DNA of 64,000 bases from Occallatibacter riparius (GTDB lineage: Bacteria > Acidobacteriota > Terriglobia > Terriglobales > Acidobacteriaceae): the NCBI RefSeq assembly GCF_025264625.1, contig NZ_CP093313.1, forward strand, positions 4,464,001-4,528,000, read 5' to 3'. Made by a program: the position numbers and the translations under genes. How positions within the stretch are numbered: the first letter of the stretch is position 1; each line of letters begins with the position of its first letter. The notes beneath the pieces were generated by a model. That model saw nothing but the letters and a program-made list of their open reading frames with translations. It ran no database searches and was not told where the DNA came from. Shown piece by piece: positions 8,531-17,666 of this stretch.

Positions 8531-9325
8531 TTACGGCAGATTGCGGACCCAGATGTTGCGGAAGCTGATGGGCTCTGATTTGTCCCCATGGGCCTGCAGC
8601 TTGATGGGCGCGCTGTCGTAGGCCTTGTAGAACGGCTTGCCGATGTAGAGCGTCTGACCCTTCAGCTCGAAGTGATTTTCGACGATGACGCCGTTCCAGA
8701 AGACGGTGGCGTACGCGGGCGTCTTGACCGAGCCGTCTTCGTTGAACGTGGGCGCGGTCCAGACGATGTCGTAGACGTTCCACTCGCCGGGCTTGCGCGC
8801 GGCATTAGCCAGCGGGATCGCCTGCTTGTAGATGCTGCCGGCCATGCCGTTCACATAAGTCGAGTTCTGGTAGGAGTCGAGCACCTGGAGTTCGTATCCG
8901 TCGTCCCCCGGGCCGGTGGAGGCGAGGAAGACTCCGCTGTTGCCGCGGGCCTGGCCTGAGCCGGTGATGGACTCGGGTACGCGGAACTCGATGTGAAGCT
9001 GGTAGTTCTTGAACTTCTGCTTGGTTTCGATGTTGCCGCCGGACTTCTTGACCTTCATAAGGCCGTCAACCACGTCCCAGGAAGCAGGGCCGTGATCCTT
9101 GACGTTGACCCATTCGTCGAGGTTCTTGCCGTCGAAGAGGACGATGGCGTCAGAGGGCGCGGCGCCGGCGTCTTTGGCGGGCGTAACAACCGGGGGAACC
9201 GGCTGCCAGATCTCGGTTTCTTCCGGCTTCATCTTGGGCTGAGTGGGCTGTTGGGCGACGAGGGAAGCACTGAACGAGGCGAGGGCCGAAACTGCTACGA
9301 GGGAGAAAACCTGATTGCGCGTCAT
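8531..9325 (-). CDS. Secreted DUF1080 protein (3-keto-disaccharide hydrolase family)
   Basis: 264 residues with a clear signal peptide (residues 1-24, ending SLVAQ). The rest is one concanavalin-like fold of the DUF1080 family: LFDGKNLDEWV near the start, RVPESITGSGQARGNSGVFL in the middle and PIKLQAHGDKSEPISFRNIWVR at the end. Family members are known or proposed to hydrolyse 3-keto-glycosides or bind glycans in the periplasm. It sits downstream of, and on the same strand as, the rhamnulokinase gene with about 110 bases between, so it may belong to the rhamnose unit. Confidence 0.88.
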   Translation of the reverse strand: MTRNQVFSLVAVSALASFSASLVAQQPTQPKMKPEETEIWQPVPPVVTPAKDAGAAPSDAIVLFDGKNLDEWVNVKDHGPASWDVVDGLMKVKKSGGNIETKQKFKNYQLHIEFRVPESITGSGQARGNSGVFLASTGPGDDGYELQVLDSYQNSTYVNGMAGSIYKQAIPLANAARKPGEWNVYDIVWTAPTFNEDGSVKTPAYATVFWNGVIVENHFELKGQTLYIGKPFYKAYDSAPIKLQAHGDKSEPISFRNIWVRNLP

Positions 9326-9335
9326 GGCGGGAGTT

Positions 9336-9420
9336 TAAAGGTTGAGAGTAGGGGATAGGCAATAGGGACCAGAAATACAGGGATAGAGGGACAAAGGGAA
9401 GAAGGACAAACGAACACGGT
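9336..9420. repeat. Purine-rich low-complexity intergenic sequence
   Basis: A run of GGGATAG, CAATAGGGA, CAGGGATAGAGGGA and AAGGGAAGAAGG-like units with almost no pyrimidine-rich interruption on the plus strand. It resembles the purine-rich repeat at 8426-8530 and carries no reading frame worth calling. Confidence 0.45.
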
Positions 9421-9435
9421 TGTCGGCTTTCGCGG

Positions 9436-10890
9436 CTATTGCCTGACGCTCGACTCCGAGAGGACAAGTGCCCAGCGGCGGAGGGATTCCAGTGTGAGCT
9501 TGCCGTTGGGCGATTCGGCTGCGGCGAGTTGCACGGCGAAGTTGCCGATGGTGGAGCTTTCGACATTTCCGGTTTCGACGGGAAGGCCGGTGTGCTGGGC
9601 GGTGAGGCGCGTGAGGAGCTGGTTCTGGCTGCCTCCGCCAAGAATGTGAATGCGGCGAATGGGCCGGCCCAGCATTGATTCGAGACTCTCGATGGCGGAC
9701 TTGTAGCGGCTGGCGAGGCTCTCGAAGATGAGGCGCGCAAACTTCGGTTCGTTGCCTGCGCAGTTTTCGATCGTCGCACATCCGATCTTGCGAAGCTCAT
9801 CATTCAGGCGCTCAGGCATATCTCCATCGAGCATGAGCGGCGCTGCATCAACGGGAATAATGCCTGCGCAGTCGCACTCTTCGGCCTGGGCGATGAGCGC
9901 GGAGATCTCCCAGGCGCGGCCGGCCTGCCTCCAGCTCTCGAGACACTGCTTGAGGATCCACATGCCATTGACGTTGGTGTGGAAGCAGAATCCGCCGGCG
10001 GCTGCGCCCTGGTTGGTGTAGCCGGCTTGGAGGGCCTCTTCGGTGATGATTGGCGAGGAAACGACCGTACCGACCAGCGACCACGTTCCGGAACAGATGT
10101 AGGCTGTTCCATCGAGATCAGTGGCGATGCCGGCGATGGCCGACGCCGTGTCGTGGCACGCGGGAACGACGAGCTGCGTGCTGCGAAACGCTGGCAGCTC
10201 AGCGACCGGGCCGTTGAGACGGCCGACGATGGTTCCCGTTGAGACGATCGGCGGCAGATGATCAGCGGGAATGCCGAAGAGATCAAGCAGTTGATGCGAC
10301 CAGTCGCCAGTGGCGATGTCGACGAGGCCCGTGTGCGTGGCGTTAGTGTACTCGGCAACGCGTCGGCCACCCAGACGGTGCAGCACATACTCAGGCAGGT
10401 TGACCCACGGAGCATGCGCATCGATGCCTGACTCCGGATCGGCCATGAGCTGGTAGAGGGTATTGATGCGCAGCGGCTGCGCGCCCGCCTTCTGAAACAG
10501 GCTGGCCGCAGAAATGAGCTGGTCGGCGCGCTCTTTGGTTGCGATCGTACGCTCGTCCCGATAGCAGAAGGGATTCGCGATCGGCTCCCCCTGGGCCTTG
10601 AGGCGGACGTAGTCGACCGCCCACCCATCCACCGCGATCGAAGCCACACCTTCCGGCGCTGCATCTGCCGCTTTGCGCAGACCTTCTTCAAGACCGGCGA
10701 AGATGCGATCGAACGGCCATCGAAGCGAAGAGCCGTCATGGGTCGGGCCGTTCGGCAGGCGATGAATAAGCTCGATTTGCGGCGTGTCGCCTCGCCAGCG
10801 GAGCAGCGAAACGCGGCAGCTTTCGGCGCCTAGGTCGATGGCGATGCGGGCAGGCTTCGTGGACACGGAAAAGTCGGAGTCTGAATCCAC
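9436..10890 (-). CDS. rhaB: Rhamnulokinase (FGGY family)
   Basis: 484 residues, standard length. Phosphorylates L-rhamnulose at C1 with ATP in the cytoplasm. The N-terminal ATPase fold begins IAIDLGAESCRVSLLRW; SIAVDGWAVDYV carries the substrate-site Asp region; ACHDTASAIAG and YICSGTWSLVG are typical FGGY/RhaB blocks; the signature region LGGGSQNQLLTRLTA lies near the C-terminus. It follows the HTH/sugar-binding regulator by 17 bases, so the two are probably cotranscribed. rhaA and rhaD are not in the window. Confidence 0.9.
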   Translation of the reverse strand: MDSDSDFSVSTKPARIAIDLGAESCRVSLLRWRGDTPQIELIHRLPNGPTHDGSSLRWPFDRIFAGLEEGLRKAADAAPEGVASIAVDGWAVDYVRLKAQGEPIANPFCYRDERTIATKERADQLISAASLFQKAGAQPLRINTLYQLMADPESGIDAHAPWVNLPEYVLHRLGGRRVAEYTNATHTGLVDIATGDWSHQLLDLFGIPADHLPPIVSTGTIVGRLNGPVAELPAFRSTQLVVPACHDTASAIAGIATDLDGTAYICSGTWSLVGTVVSSPIITEEALQAGYTNQGAAAGGFCFHTNVNGMWILKQCLESWRQAGRAWEISALIAQAEECDCAGIIPVDAAPLMLDGDMPERLNDELRKIGCATIENCAGNEPKFARLIFESLASRYKSAIESLESMLGRPIRRIHILGGGSQNQLLTRLTAQHTGLPVETGNVESSTIGNFAVQLAAAESPNGKLTLESLRRWALVLSESSVRQ

Positions 10891-10907
10891 GAGAGCCTGC
10901 CTTTCGA

Positions 10908-12140
10908 TCAGAGAGCCGAAGCGGGTTCGCGCTCGGAGCTCTGGTCGGTTCCATTGTGATTGTCGGGGTCGGCGGAGCCCAGAGTCTCCGGCGTGACGAC
11001 GCGGTGGCGGACGTAGTTATACGGCGGCACGATGTGTCCGCGCAGCAGTGCGATGCCGAGCTGGATGAGGCGCGGGCCGTAGCTCTCGGCTCCATGCGAG
11101 ACGGAACCGATAATGGCGCTCTTGCCGCTGCGCATCTCGTCGAGCACCTCAGGAATGCAGTCCTGGCCGACGATGGCGATGTCCTGCTCGCGTCCGGCTT
11201 GGCGCGCTGCGTCCAGAACGCCGAGAGCGCTCGAATCAGTCGCGGCGGCCACCAGCGTGCGCTGCCCCTTGCGCTGATTGCGCAGAAACTCCGAGACAGC
11301 AACGAAGCTTGGTTGGCGCATGCCGCGGCCTTCAAGGCGCAGGAAGCGGTCGGCGGGAACCTGGTCGAGCCGTTCGCGGATTCCCTCAAATGCGCCGGTG
11401 ATGCGGCTCTGCACAAACGATCCAGCCTCGCTGAAGCCGATGCCGAGTACCCAGTCGACCTTGCCCTTCCACTTGTTGCAGGCGTACTGCGCGAGCAGCG
11501 CCCCTGCCTCGTATCCCACTTCGAAGTTATCGACCCCAAAGTAGGTCGCGTTGGGGTGGGGGATGTCGATCGCCACGAGAGGAATGTCAGCCTTCTTGAA
11601 GATGTGCGCGACGTGCGGAGCGACATGCTCTTCCACCTGGAACTCGAGGACTAGGTCGACGCGCTCCTTCACGAACTGCTCCGCATTCTTGATGGCAACA
11701 TCCGGATCGTAGCGGTTGTCGAGCGTGAGCAGCTCGATGCCGGCAGCCGCCGCAGCCGAAGAAACGCTGTTGCCGACAGCAACGGAGAAGGGCATCTCGG
11801 CGCTCTGCGCAGCGAAGCCGAAACGCAGCCGCCGCGGTCGCGAGACGAGCCGGTACTGCCCGTTCTGCCCCTGCGCGACATACCCGCGATGCACGAGCGT
11901 CTTCAAGATGCGATAGACACTGGTCTTCGAAATCTTGGTCTGCTGGTAGACGTCTTCCAGAGCAACGGGTGCGTTGGTCTGTTCGAGCAGTTCAAGCACG
12001 TCGAGCGCCTTGGAGAGAATCGGGATAAGGTAAAGCCGCTTGATCTTAGTTTTCGACAAAACCGCGTTCCTCCCTCCGGCACCGGCCCCCTTGCGTTGCA
12101 TCCTGCGTGCTCCTTTGACGGCCGCTGGGCGGCTGTTCAC
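10908..12140 (-). CDS. Sugar-responsive regulator: IclR-type winged helix fused to periplasmic-binding-protein domain
   Basis: 410 residues. Residues 37-100 form an IclR/MarR-like winged helix (LSKALDVLELLEQ, QQTKISKTSVYRILKTLVHRGYVAQ). Residues about 115-385 are a type I periplasmic-binding fold like RbsB: ELLTLDNRYDPDVAIKNAE, then ERVDLVLEFQVEE, DIPLVAIDIPHPNATYFGVDN and AAATDSSALGVLDAARQAG. There is no signal peptide, so the sugar-binding part acts in the cytoplasm as the effector sensor, as in LacI proteins but with a different DNA-binding head. Position between rhamnulokinase and the GH106 enzyme suggests L-rhamnose or a derivative as ligand. The function is inferred from architecture and context. 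Confidence 0.8.
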   Translation of the reverse strand: MNSRPAAVKGARRMQRKGAGAGGRNAVLSKTKIKRLYLIPILSKALDVLELLEQTNAPVALEDVYQQTKISKTSVYRILKTLVHRGYVAQGQNGQYRLVSRPRRLRFGFAAQSAEMPFSVAVGNSVSSAAAAAGIELLTLDNRYDPDVAIKNAEQFVKERVDLVLEFQVEEHVAPHVAHIFKKADIPLVAIDIPHPNATYFGVDNFEVGYEAGALLAQYACNKWKGKVDWVLGIGFSEAGSFVQSRITGAFEGIRERLDQVPADRFLRLEGRGMRQPSFVAVSEFLRNQRKGQRTLVAAATDSSALGVLDAARQAGREQDIAIVGQDCIPEVLDEMRSGKSAIIGSVSHGAESYGPRLIQLGIALLRGHIVPPYNYVRHRVVTPETLGSADPDNHNGTDQSSEREPASAL

Positions 12141-12478
12141 ATTCCGCGCTGATGCCCTGCAAAATCCGCTTTCGGCGAGGGCTGCAAATAGATATCCAGC
12201 AGTCCGCGCATCCAGCGTTACTCGAGAACAAGAGGACTACGTTGTGCCAGAAAGCGCCACAAAAAGCTCTTCAACGGCGACAATCCAGCACTTGGCTTGC
12301 AACCAATCCTGTCACTCGCGATCAACCAATGCCGCTTTCAGTCATAACTCCCGGGCGGAGGCCGCGGCCGGGACCGTGGCCCTCATGTTCGCCTGGAAAT
12401 CATGGCTCCCGTTAATGATAAGGCGATTTACCCGAGCGCGCCTCCACCTGAGAGATAACTGTCGTGAAACATCCTCGA
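12141..12478. other. Intergenic region between GH106 gene and regulator gene
   Basis: 338 bases without a convincing gene. Both neighbours are on the minus strand, so it holds the 3' end of the GH106 transcript and the promoter of the regulator. I see a GC-rich inverted segment around 12352-12385 (GGCGGAGGCCGCGGCC...) but no U-tract and no clear operator. Confidence 0.5.
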
Positions 12479-15400
12479 TTACTTCGCTTCCGAGCGAACC
12501 ACAGCTACCGGTCCAATCAGGCCCGAAGGCAGCAGCGGCGATTTCGCCCGGTACGGTTTCACATCGGCAAAGGTGATTTTGGTCGCGCCGGGCTGCTCGT
12601 CGCCAATGAAGCGATTCACCCAGGCGTTCACCACCGTGATGACGACATCGTTCTTGCCCGGCTTGAGCGCCGACGTGACATCGATCCGATAAGGCGCATG
12701 CCAGACCACACCGAGGTCCTTTCCGTTCACCGAGACTTCCGCTAGGTTCTTCACATCGCCTAGGTCAAGCCAGAGATGCGAGCCCTTGCTGAACCAGTCG
12801 GCTGATGCCTGGATCGTTTTGGTGTAGGTTCCCACGCCGCCAAAGTACTTCACGCCGGGATCGCTGCTCTCGTTCCAGGCGGTGAGCGTGTCCATCGTGA
12901 TGGAGGGCGGCGCGCCGCGGCCAGACTGGAATGCAACCTGCCACGGGCCTTCGACAGAAGCGACCTTCGTCTCGGTCGGCTTGGGAACAGTGTGTGACTT
13001 TTCCGCCGTAGCCTTGCGGAAGACCACGAACACGGTGCCCCATGGCTCCAGGTGCAGCGGAACCGTGGTGCGGCCGTCGGCGATGTTGAACGATGCAGGC
13101 TCGCTGGTGCCAGTCTCAGCACGCCAGAGTTCCGGCGCCTTGCCGGTCACCCGGAAAGTGGCATCGACTGTAGCTTCGTTGTCGCCGCGATTGTCGACAA
13201 AGTAGAGATCGCCGTCCGCCAGTTTGCGATGTACGAACCGCAGTTCGTTATCCTTCTGCGGCTTGGTGTAGTCGAAGTCGGGCTTGAGCTGCAGCGCATC
13301 GAACACAGCGGCCAGCGGCTGGCCTGCATAGACCGTGCCCTTGCCCACCTTGCGCACGCCGGTTCCGTCGCCGAAGAGCTCGTTGTTGAGCTTTGAGAAT
13401 TCAGCGGCATCATCAGAGAGGCTGGGATCGTCTGCAGGCTTGGCGCCGGCGATCACTGCGCCATCCTGCGCAAGCTTGTAGATGGCGCGCAGCACCGGCA
13501 GCGACATGTGCTTGCTGTAGGCATCCAGGCCAAGCACCTTGTAGCGCATACCGCTCTTCGTGGTGAGCTGGCCATTCGAGACGCCCAATTCATGAATCAG
13601 CCCGTCTGCGTTGATGTAGTCGAAGCCATAGCCGGCTGGAATGTCAGGCGACTTGTCATTGAAGATTGCCGTCAGGTTCGAATCTTCACCGTAGAAGTAA
13701 ACAAGGTCCGCGCCGAAGTGGCCCTGCTGCAGCAGGTAGCTCGAGCGGGCCAGATAGTTGATCCACGCGCCGGCCTGCTCCGCCCATGTTTCGTTGCGAT
13801 TGAACCACTGGCCGAACGGCCCAAGCGTAAGACCTGGCTCCTTCGCCGGATCCACCAGCGGCTGGTGAGCCGACTCGTGAATCACGAAGCGGTTGATGCC
13901 GTTGAGCAGTTCTTGATCGGCGGTGGGTTTCAGCGTTGCCGGTGACCACGCCCATGGCGCGGCAGCCGCCGTAAGCGATTCAGCCGCAGCAAGGTTCTGC
14001 CCATAAAGGTGGGCCACAGACGCGGATTCGCGATCATCCGCGTTGTAGCCAAACTGTTCCTTGTTCACGCCCGGCGTCTGCGTCCACATGGCAGACATCG
14101 GGATCTCATTGAACTTCTTCACTTCCATGCCGTCAGCGACGAAGGCGCGGCCGCCTTCATGCGACTCGCCGTAGTGGCCCATGCCGCGCTCGTGCAGCGT
14201 CTCTTCAAGCTGCCCATAGTGTTCGTTGGCGATCAGGTCGCCGATAGTCTTACGGAAGTCCCACAGGAAGCGGTCGCTGGCCTCGGCGCTCTCCACCACG
14301 CGGCCTGCAAGCACCGGCATCCACGGCGTGGGATCGTAGCCGCGCAGTTTCTTGAACTGCGCAATCATGTTGTCAGTCCAGTTCTGCGAGCCGGCCTCCC
14401 AGCTGTCGTTGATGACGTAGCGGATGCCTTTCTTGCCCATCAGCTCGGGACCCACCGTCTCCTTGTAGCTGTCGAGATACTTCTCGAAATAGTCCTTTAC
14501 GAAGCGGCGATCGAGCTTGTCCACTTCGAGTCCGGTAGCCTCCTTGGTTGCGGGATGGTTCGTAATGCCAAGCAGAGAGTAGCCAAAGCGAAGCACCACC
14601 CAATCGCCATCCGGAGCCGTCCAGTTGAGCGTGCCATCCTGCTGCATCTTCGAAGTGAGATCGACGACGTCAGCCTTCTTGATCGCATCGGCCGCGTCGA
14701 CTGATGGCGTCGCAAATCCGTAGAGGTCTGGAGCAGGTACAAACGCTGCTTTCTCTTCGAACCGGTTCACGCGCGGCGCAGCATAGAGCGCCATCTCCGC
14801 AACTTCGTAATCCTTCGGCGGAGGTGGAATCTTGATCCCCAGTGCCGAGGCATCGAAGCCCTCGGCCCAAGCCGGTGGCGGTGGCGGAGCGGTAGCTTTA
14901 AAGGTGACGCGGAAGAACTTGGCTGTCACTGCTGCAAACGAAATGGTGTGTTCCGGCGCATCGCCGCCATTGAGACTCACCACAGGCCGCCAGTTCTGGC
15001 CGTCGTCGCTCGCTTCCAGATTCTTCTCGGGCGTTCCCACCATCATTCGCTCGATGAAGTTCGGATCCTTGGTCACGTACGAGATCGCGCGGATCGTCTG
15101 CGGAGCAGGGAATTCATACTGCACCCACGACACCGAACCTTTGGCCGGGATCGGAATCTTTGTGGTCTTCTCCAGGTCCCCATCACTTAGCACAGCGGCG
15201 TCAAACTCGGAGCCGCCGCTGGACGTGATCTTCGCGTGTTCCGGATCGATCGGCACGTCCGACGCTGCGCGGCGATAGGCGATGACCGCTGCATCCGCAT
15301 AGAACTGCGGCGGATTCTGCATCTCTCCGCCAAATTGCTCATGAATGGCCATGTTCTGGAACGCGCCGGTGTTCGTAGGAGGATGTGGCAGCTTCCCATT

Positions 15401-15868
15401 GAACGGCTGCCCTCCCTTCACAACCGTCTCGCTCCAGACGTATTTCTTCATCCCGTGCTCAGCGGGAACCCAGGGCCCTCCCGTCTCGCTCCATCCGGGC
15501 GACCCGGCAATGGCTTCTTCCATTCCCAGCTGATCAGTCAGCTTCGTGGCATAGACAAAGGCCTGCTTCCAATCGGGCGTCATATAGGCCAGCCGCTTCG
15601 GCACAACCTGCGGAGTCTGCAGCGCGGCGTCGAAGTTCTGATAACCGGCGATCCCGACGCGATGCATCCACTCGAGATCGGCCTTGATGCCCTCCTGCGT
15701 GATGTTGCCGTTCATCCAGTGCCACCACACGCGAGGACGCGCGCTTTGAGGCGGGTCCTCGAAACCCTTCTTCAAAGGGTCAGTCGTGCTCTGGGCGAAG
15801 GCCGCCGCACCAAAGCCGAGCAGAAGAGTGACTGCAGTGGAAACAAATTTCTTCCAAGGGAAGGTCAT
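12479..15868 (-). CDS. Secreted alpha-L-rhamnosidase-like glycoside hydrolase, GH106
   Basis: 1129 residues with a signal peptide (1-25, AAAFAQ). The mature start PPQSARPRVWWHWMNGNITQEGIKADLEWMHRVG is characteristic of GH106, as is the C-terminal jelly-roll WLDLGDVKNLAEVSVNGKDLGVVWHAPYRIDVT. GH106 enzymes remove terminal L-rhamnose from pectin side chains and other glycosides by inversion. A consensus sigma-70-type promoter lies about 100 bases upstream, and AGGAG precedes the ATG. With the downstream regulator and rhamnulokinase it makes a rhamnose release-and-use block. Confidence 0.9.
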   Translation of the reverse strand: MTFPWKKFVSTAVTLLLGFGAAAFAQSTTDPLKKGFEDPPQSARPRVWWHWMNGNITQEGIKADLEWMHRVGIAGYQNFDAALQTPQVVPKRLAYMTPDWKQAFVYATKLTDQLGMEEAIAGSPGWSETGGPWVPAEHGMKKYVWSETVVKGGQPFNGKLPHPPTNTGAFQNMAIHEQFGGEMQNPPQFYADAAVIAYRRAASDVPIDPEHAKITSSGGSEFDAAVLSDGDLEKTTKIPIPAKGSVSWVQYEFPAPQTIRAISYVTKDPNFIERMMVGTPEKNLEASDDGQNWRPVVSLNGGDAPEHTISFAAVTAKFFRVTFKATAPPPPPAWAEGFDASALGIKIPPPPKDYEVAEMALYAAPRVNRFEEKAAFVPAPDLYGFATPSVDAADAIKKADVVDLTSKMQQDGTLNWTAPDGDWVVLRFGYSLLGITNHPATKEATGLEVDKLDRRFVKDYFEKYLDSYKETVGPELMGKKGIRYVINDSWEAGSQNWTDNMIAQFKKLRGYDPTPWMPVLAGRVVESAEASDRFLWDFRKTIGDLIANEHYGQLEETLHERGMGHYGESHEGGRAFVADGMEVKKFNEIPMSAMWTQTPGVNKEQFGYNADDRESASVAHLYGQNLAAAESLTAAAAPWAWSPATLKPTADQELLNGINRFVIHESAHQPLVDPAKEPGLTLGPFGQWFNRNETWAEQAGAWINYLARSSYLLQQGHFGADLVYFYGEDSNLTAIFNDKSPDIPAGYGFDYINADGLIHELGVSNGQLTTKSGMRYKVLGLDAYSKHMSLPVLRAIYKLAQDGAVIAGAKPADDPSLSDDAAEFSKLNNELFGDGTGVRKVGKGTVYAGQPLAAVFDALQLKPDFDYTKPQKDNELRFVHRKLADGDLYFVDNRGDNEATVDATFRVTGKAPELWRAETGTSEPASFNIADGRTTVPLHLEPWGTVFVVFRKATAEKSHTVPKPTETKVASVEGPWQVAFQSGRGAPPSITMDTLTAWNESSDPGVKYFGGVGTYTKTIQASADWFSKGSHLWLDLGDVKNLAEVSVNGKDLGVVWHAPYRIDVTSALKPGKNDVVITVVNAWVNRFIGDEQPGATKITFADVKPYRAKSPLLPSGLIGPVAVVRSEAK

Positions 15869-15973
15869 GGCCTGATTTCTCCTGTGATGATGCGCCGTGC
15901 TGTTGCGCTGAGGACCCCTCTAATTACAGAGAAGGAGATTCGAACTGGTTTACCGTGGCGCGATGTCGAGGGA

Positions 15974-16003
15974 AATATAGGATTCGAAGAGCGACGCTGT
16001 CAA
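15974..16003 (-). promoter_or_regulatory. Sigma-70-type promoter for the GH106 gene
   Basis: Minus-strand TTGACA (16003-15998), 18-base spacer, TATATT (15979-15974), in an AT-rich upstream context. The predicted start near 15967 gives a leader of about 100 bases. A GGTAAAC half-site, the same word found in the araB operator, lies in the leader near 15946-15953. Confidence 0.65.
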
Positions 16004-16063
16004 GAATTTTAAAATTATTTCTCTATTGGTTTGAATGAGCTAATTGATCCCGGTCTAAACAAG

Positions 16064-16089
16064 TTCCGGCGCCCTTGAGAGCACCGGAA
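16064..16089 (-). terminator. Hairpin after the sulfate-assimilation operon
   Basis: Nine-base arms TTCCGGCGC / GCACCGGAA (one G-U pair on one strand) with an eight-base loop, about 60 bases past the tauE stop. Downstream on the minus strand the sequence is only mildly T-rich (CTTGTTTAG), so termination is likely but not certain. Confidence 0.5.
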
Positions 16090-16148
16090 TTGCCGTTGTC
16101 AGGCCTTATGGAGTTTTGGAGTCTTTCCGCCAGCTGTGAACCGGAGCC

Positions 16149-16955
16149 CTAGGGATGGCGGCCCGCGCTGACCTTGCTCGAGTCCTGGCGCTGCGCTGCC
16201 GCGTGTGTCTCATAGCTGTTGAACAGGAATTGTCCGCCCAGAACCAGGAGCCATATCCAAAGGGCCAATCGCAGCGGCCGCCGGGGAACCCGCGCACTCA
16301 GCATCGTTCCGGCAATGGCCCCAAACGCACCGCCGGCAATCAGATGCAGCAGCAAGCCCGAGTCCGCTCCGTGGCCAAACCAGTGCGCTCCGCTTCCCAG
16401 CAGCGATACAAGGAATCCGAAGGCGATGTCCGTTCCCACCACCTGCGCCGGCTCCAGCGCTGTAAGGCTCAGCAGCGCAGCGCTGCCCAGAGCGCCCGCG
16501 CCGGCGGATGAGAATCCAACTTCCGCGCCGACCGGAAGCATGAGCCATGCGAGCCAGCGTGTGCGGTCCGGAGTGTTCACCTTCTGATGCATCGGGCGGA
16601 ACGAGAACAGCAGCTGCCAGCTAGCCGTGGTCACCAGGATCGCACCAAGCAGGCCGTTCAAAAGATTCTGTGAGCCCGCGGTGACAAGGTGCTTCAGGAA
16701 CAGAGACCCAATCAGCACGCCGGGCGCACCTCCCAGCAGCATCCATCCCAGCGTGCGCCACGCCACGTTCTTGCGCGCCACCTGCGCCGGTACGAGGATC
16801 AACTTCACAGCCGCGGAGAAGGTCAGACCGATTCCCACTGCGATGGGCGCAGGCACGCCGAGGAACAGCACCAGAATCGGCACCGTGATGGTTCCGGCGC
16901 CGACGCCGGTGAGCGCGATAAACAGCGCGATCAAAAATCCAATGAGATATTCCAA
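16149..16955 (-). CDS. TauE/SafE-family membrane transporter
   Basis: 268 residues with about eight hydrophobic segments and the family GVGAGTITVPILVLFLGVP start and repeated internal half. Members move sulfite, sulfoacetate or other small sulfur anions across the inner membrane. As last gene of cysD-cysN-cysH-tauE, 18 bases after cysH, it most likely handles sulfate uptake or sulfite export for this pathway; direction cannot be told from sequence. Confidence 0.85.
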   Translation of the reverse strand: MEYLIGFLIALFIALTGVGAGTITVPILVLFLGVPAPIAVGIGLTFSAAVKLILVPAQVARKNVAWRTLGWMLLGGAPGVLIGSLFLKHLVTAGSQNLLNGLLGAILVTTASWQLLFSFRPMHQKVNTPDRTRWLAWLMLPVGAEVGFSSAGAGALGSAALLSLTALEPAQVVGTDIAFGFLVSLLGSGAHWFGHGADSGLLLHLIAGGAFGAIAGTMLSARVPRRPLRLALWIWLLVLGGQFLFNSYETHAAAQRQDSSKVSAGRHP

Positions 16956-16973
16956 TCGATCCTCGCCGACCTT

Positions 16974-17666
16974 CTATTTGCCTGCTTCGATATGGATGCC
17001 GCACTCCACCTTGCGTCCGGCCCACCGTCCCGACCGCGGATCGTTTGGATCCAGCGGCAACGATGTGCACGGCTCGCAGCCAATCGACGAATAGCCGCGG
17101 TCATACAAAGACAGCCGCGGAATTCCCAACTGCTCGCATGCGTGCCAGACGTCGCGTGTCGTCCACTCGGTCAGCGGAGCGAGTTTTATCACCTGCTTGC
17201 CGCCAGGAAGCGTGAACAGCGCGCGCTCTTCAAGTGCCGCCCTGCTCTTCGCCTGCTCGCGGCGCAATCCCGTAATCCAGACCCGATACTCGGCGACGGC
17301 CTTGAACAGCGGCTCCACCTTGCGAAGCTTGCAGCACTGGTCGGGAGCCGATTGATAGAGGATTCCGAACTGTGCCTCCTGCTGCTCGACCGTCTGCGCA
17401 GGCAAAAGGTTCACGAGATTCAGGTTCCACTCGCGCGCAATGCGATCGCGATACTCGTACGTCTCCGTAAAGTGATAGCCGGTGTCGAGGAACAGTATGG
17501 GAATCGCCGGATCGATGGCGATGGCCAGCTTTGTCAGCAGCACATCCTCGGCCTGAAAGCTGCACGTGAGGCAGACATCTCCAGCGCCGGTGATCTCCTG
17601 GGCGAGCGCGCTGCGCACGTTCTCCAACTTCGCGGCTACTTCATTTGCAATCTCGGCTACGCTCAT
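16974..17666 (-). CDS. cysH: Adenylyl-sulfate (APS) reductase, 4Fe-4S type
   Basis: 230 residues. Reduces activated sulfate to sulfite with thioredoxin or glutathione. The catalytic Cys is at 222 in the ECGIH motif. The Cys pairs Cys111-Cys112 and Cys197/Cys200 are the [4Fe-4S] ligands that distinguish APS reductases from PAPS reductases, so this enzyme should accept APS directly. PP-loop-like TCSFQAED at 34-41. The gene start shares one base with the cysN stop. This assignment matches the degenerate kinase tail of CysN. Confidence 0.9.
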   Translation of the reverse strand: MSVAEIANEVAAKLENVRSALAQEITGAGDVCLTCSFQAEDVLLTKLAIAIDPAIPILFLDTGYHFTETYEYRDRIAREWNLNLVNLLPAQTVEQQEAQFGILYQSAPDQCCKLRKVEPLFKAVAEYRVWITGLRREQAKSRAALEERALFTLPGGKQVIKLAPLTEWTTRDVWHACEQLGIPRLSLYDRGYSSIGCEPCTSLPLDPNDPRSGRWAGRKVECGIHIEAGK

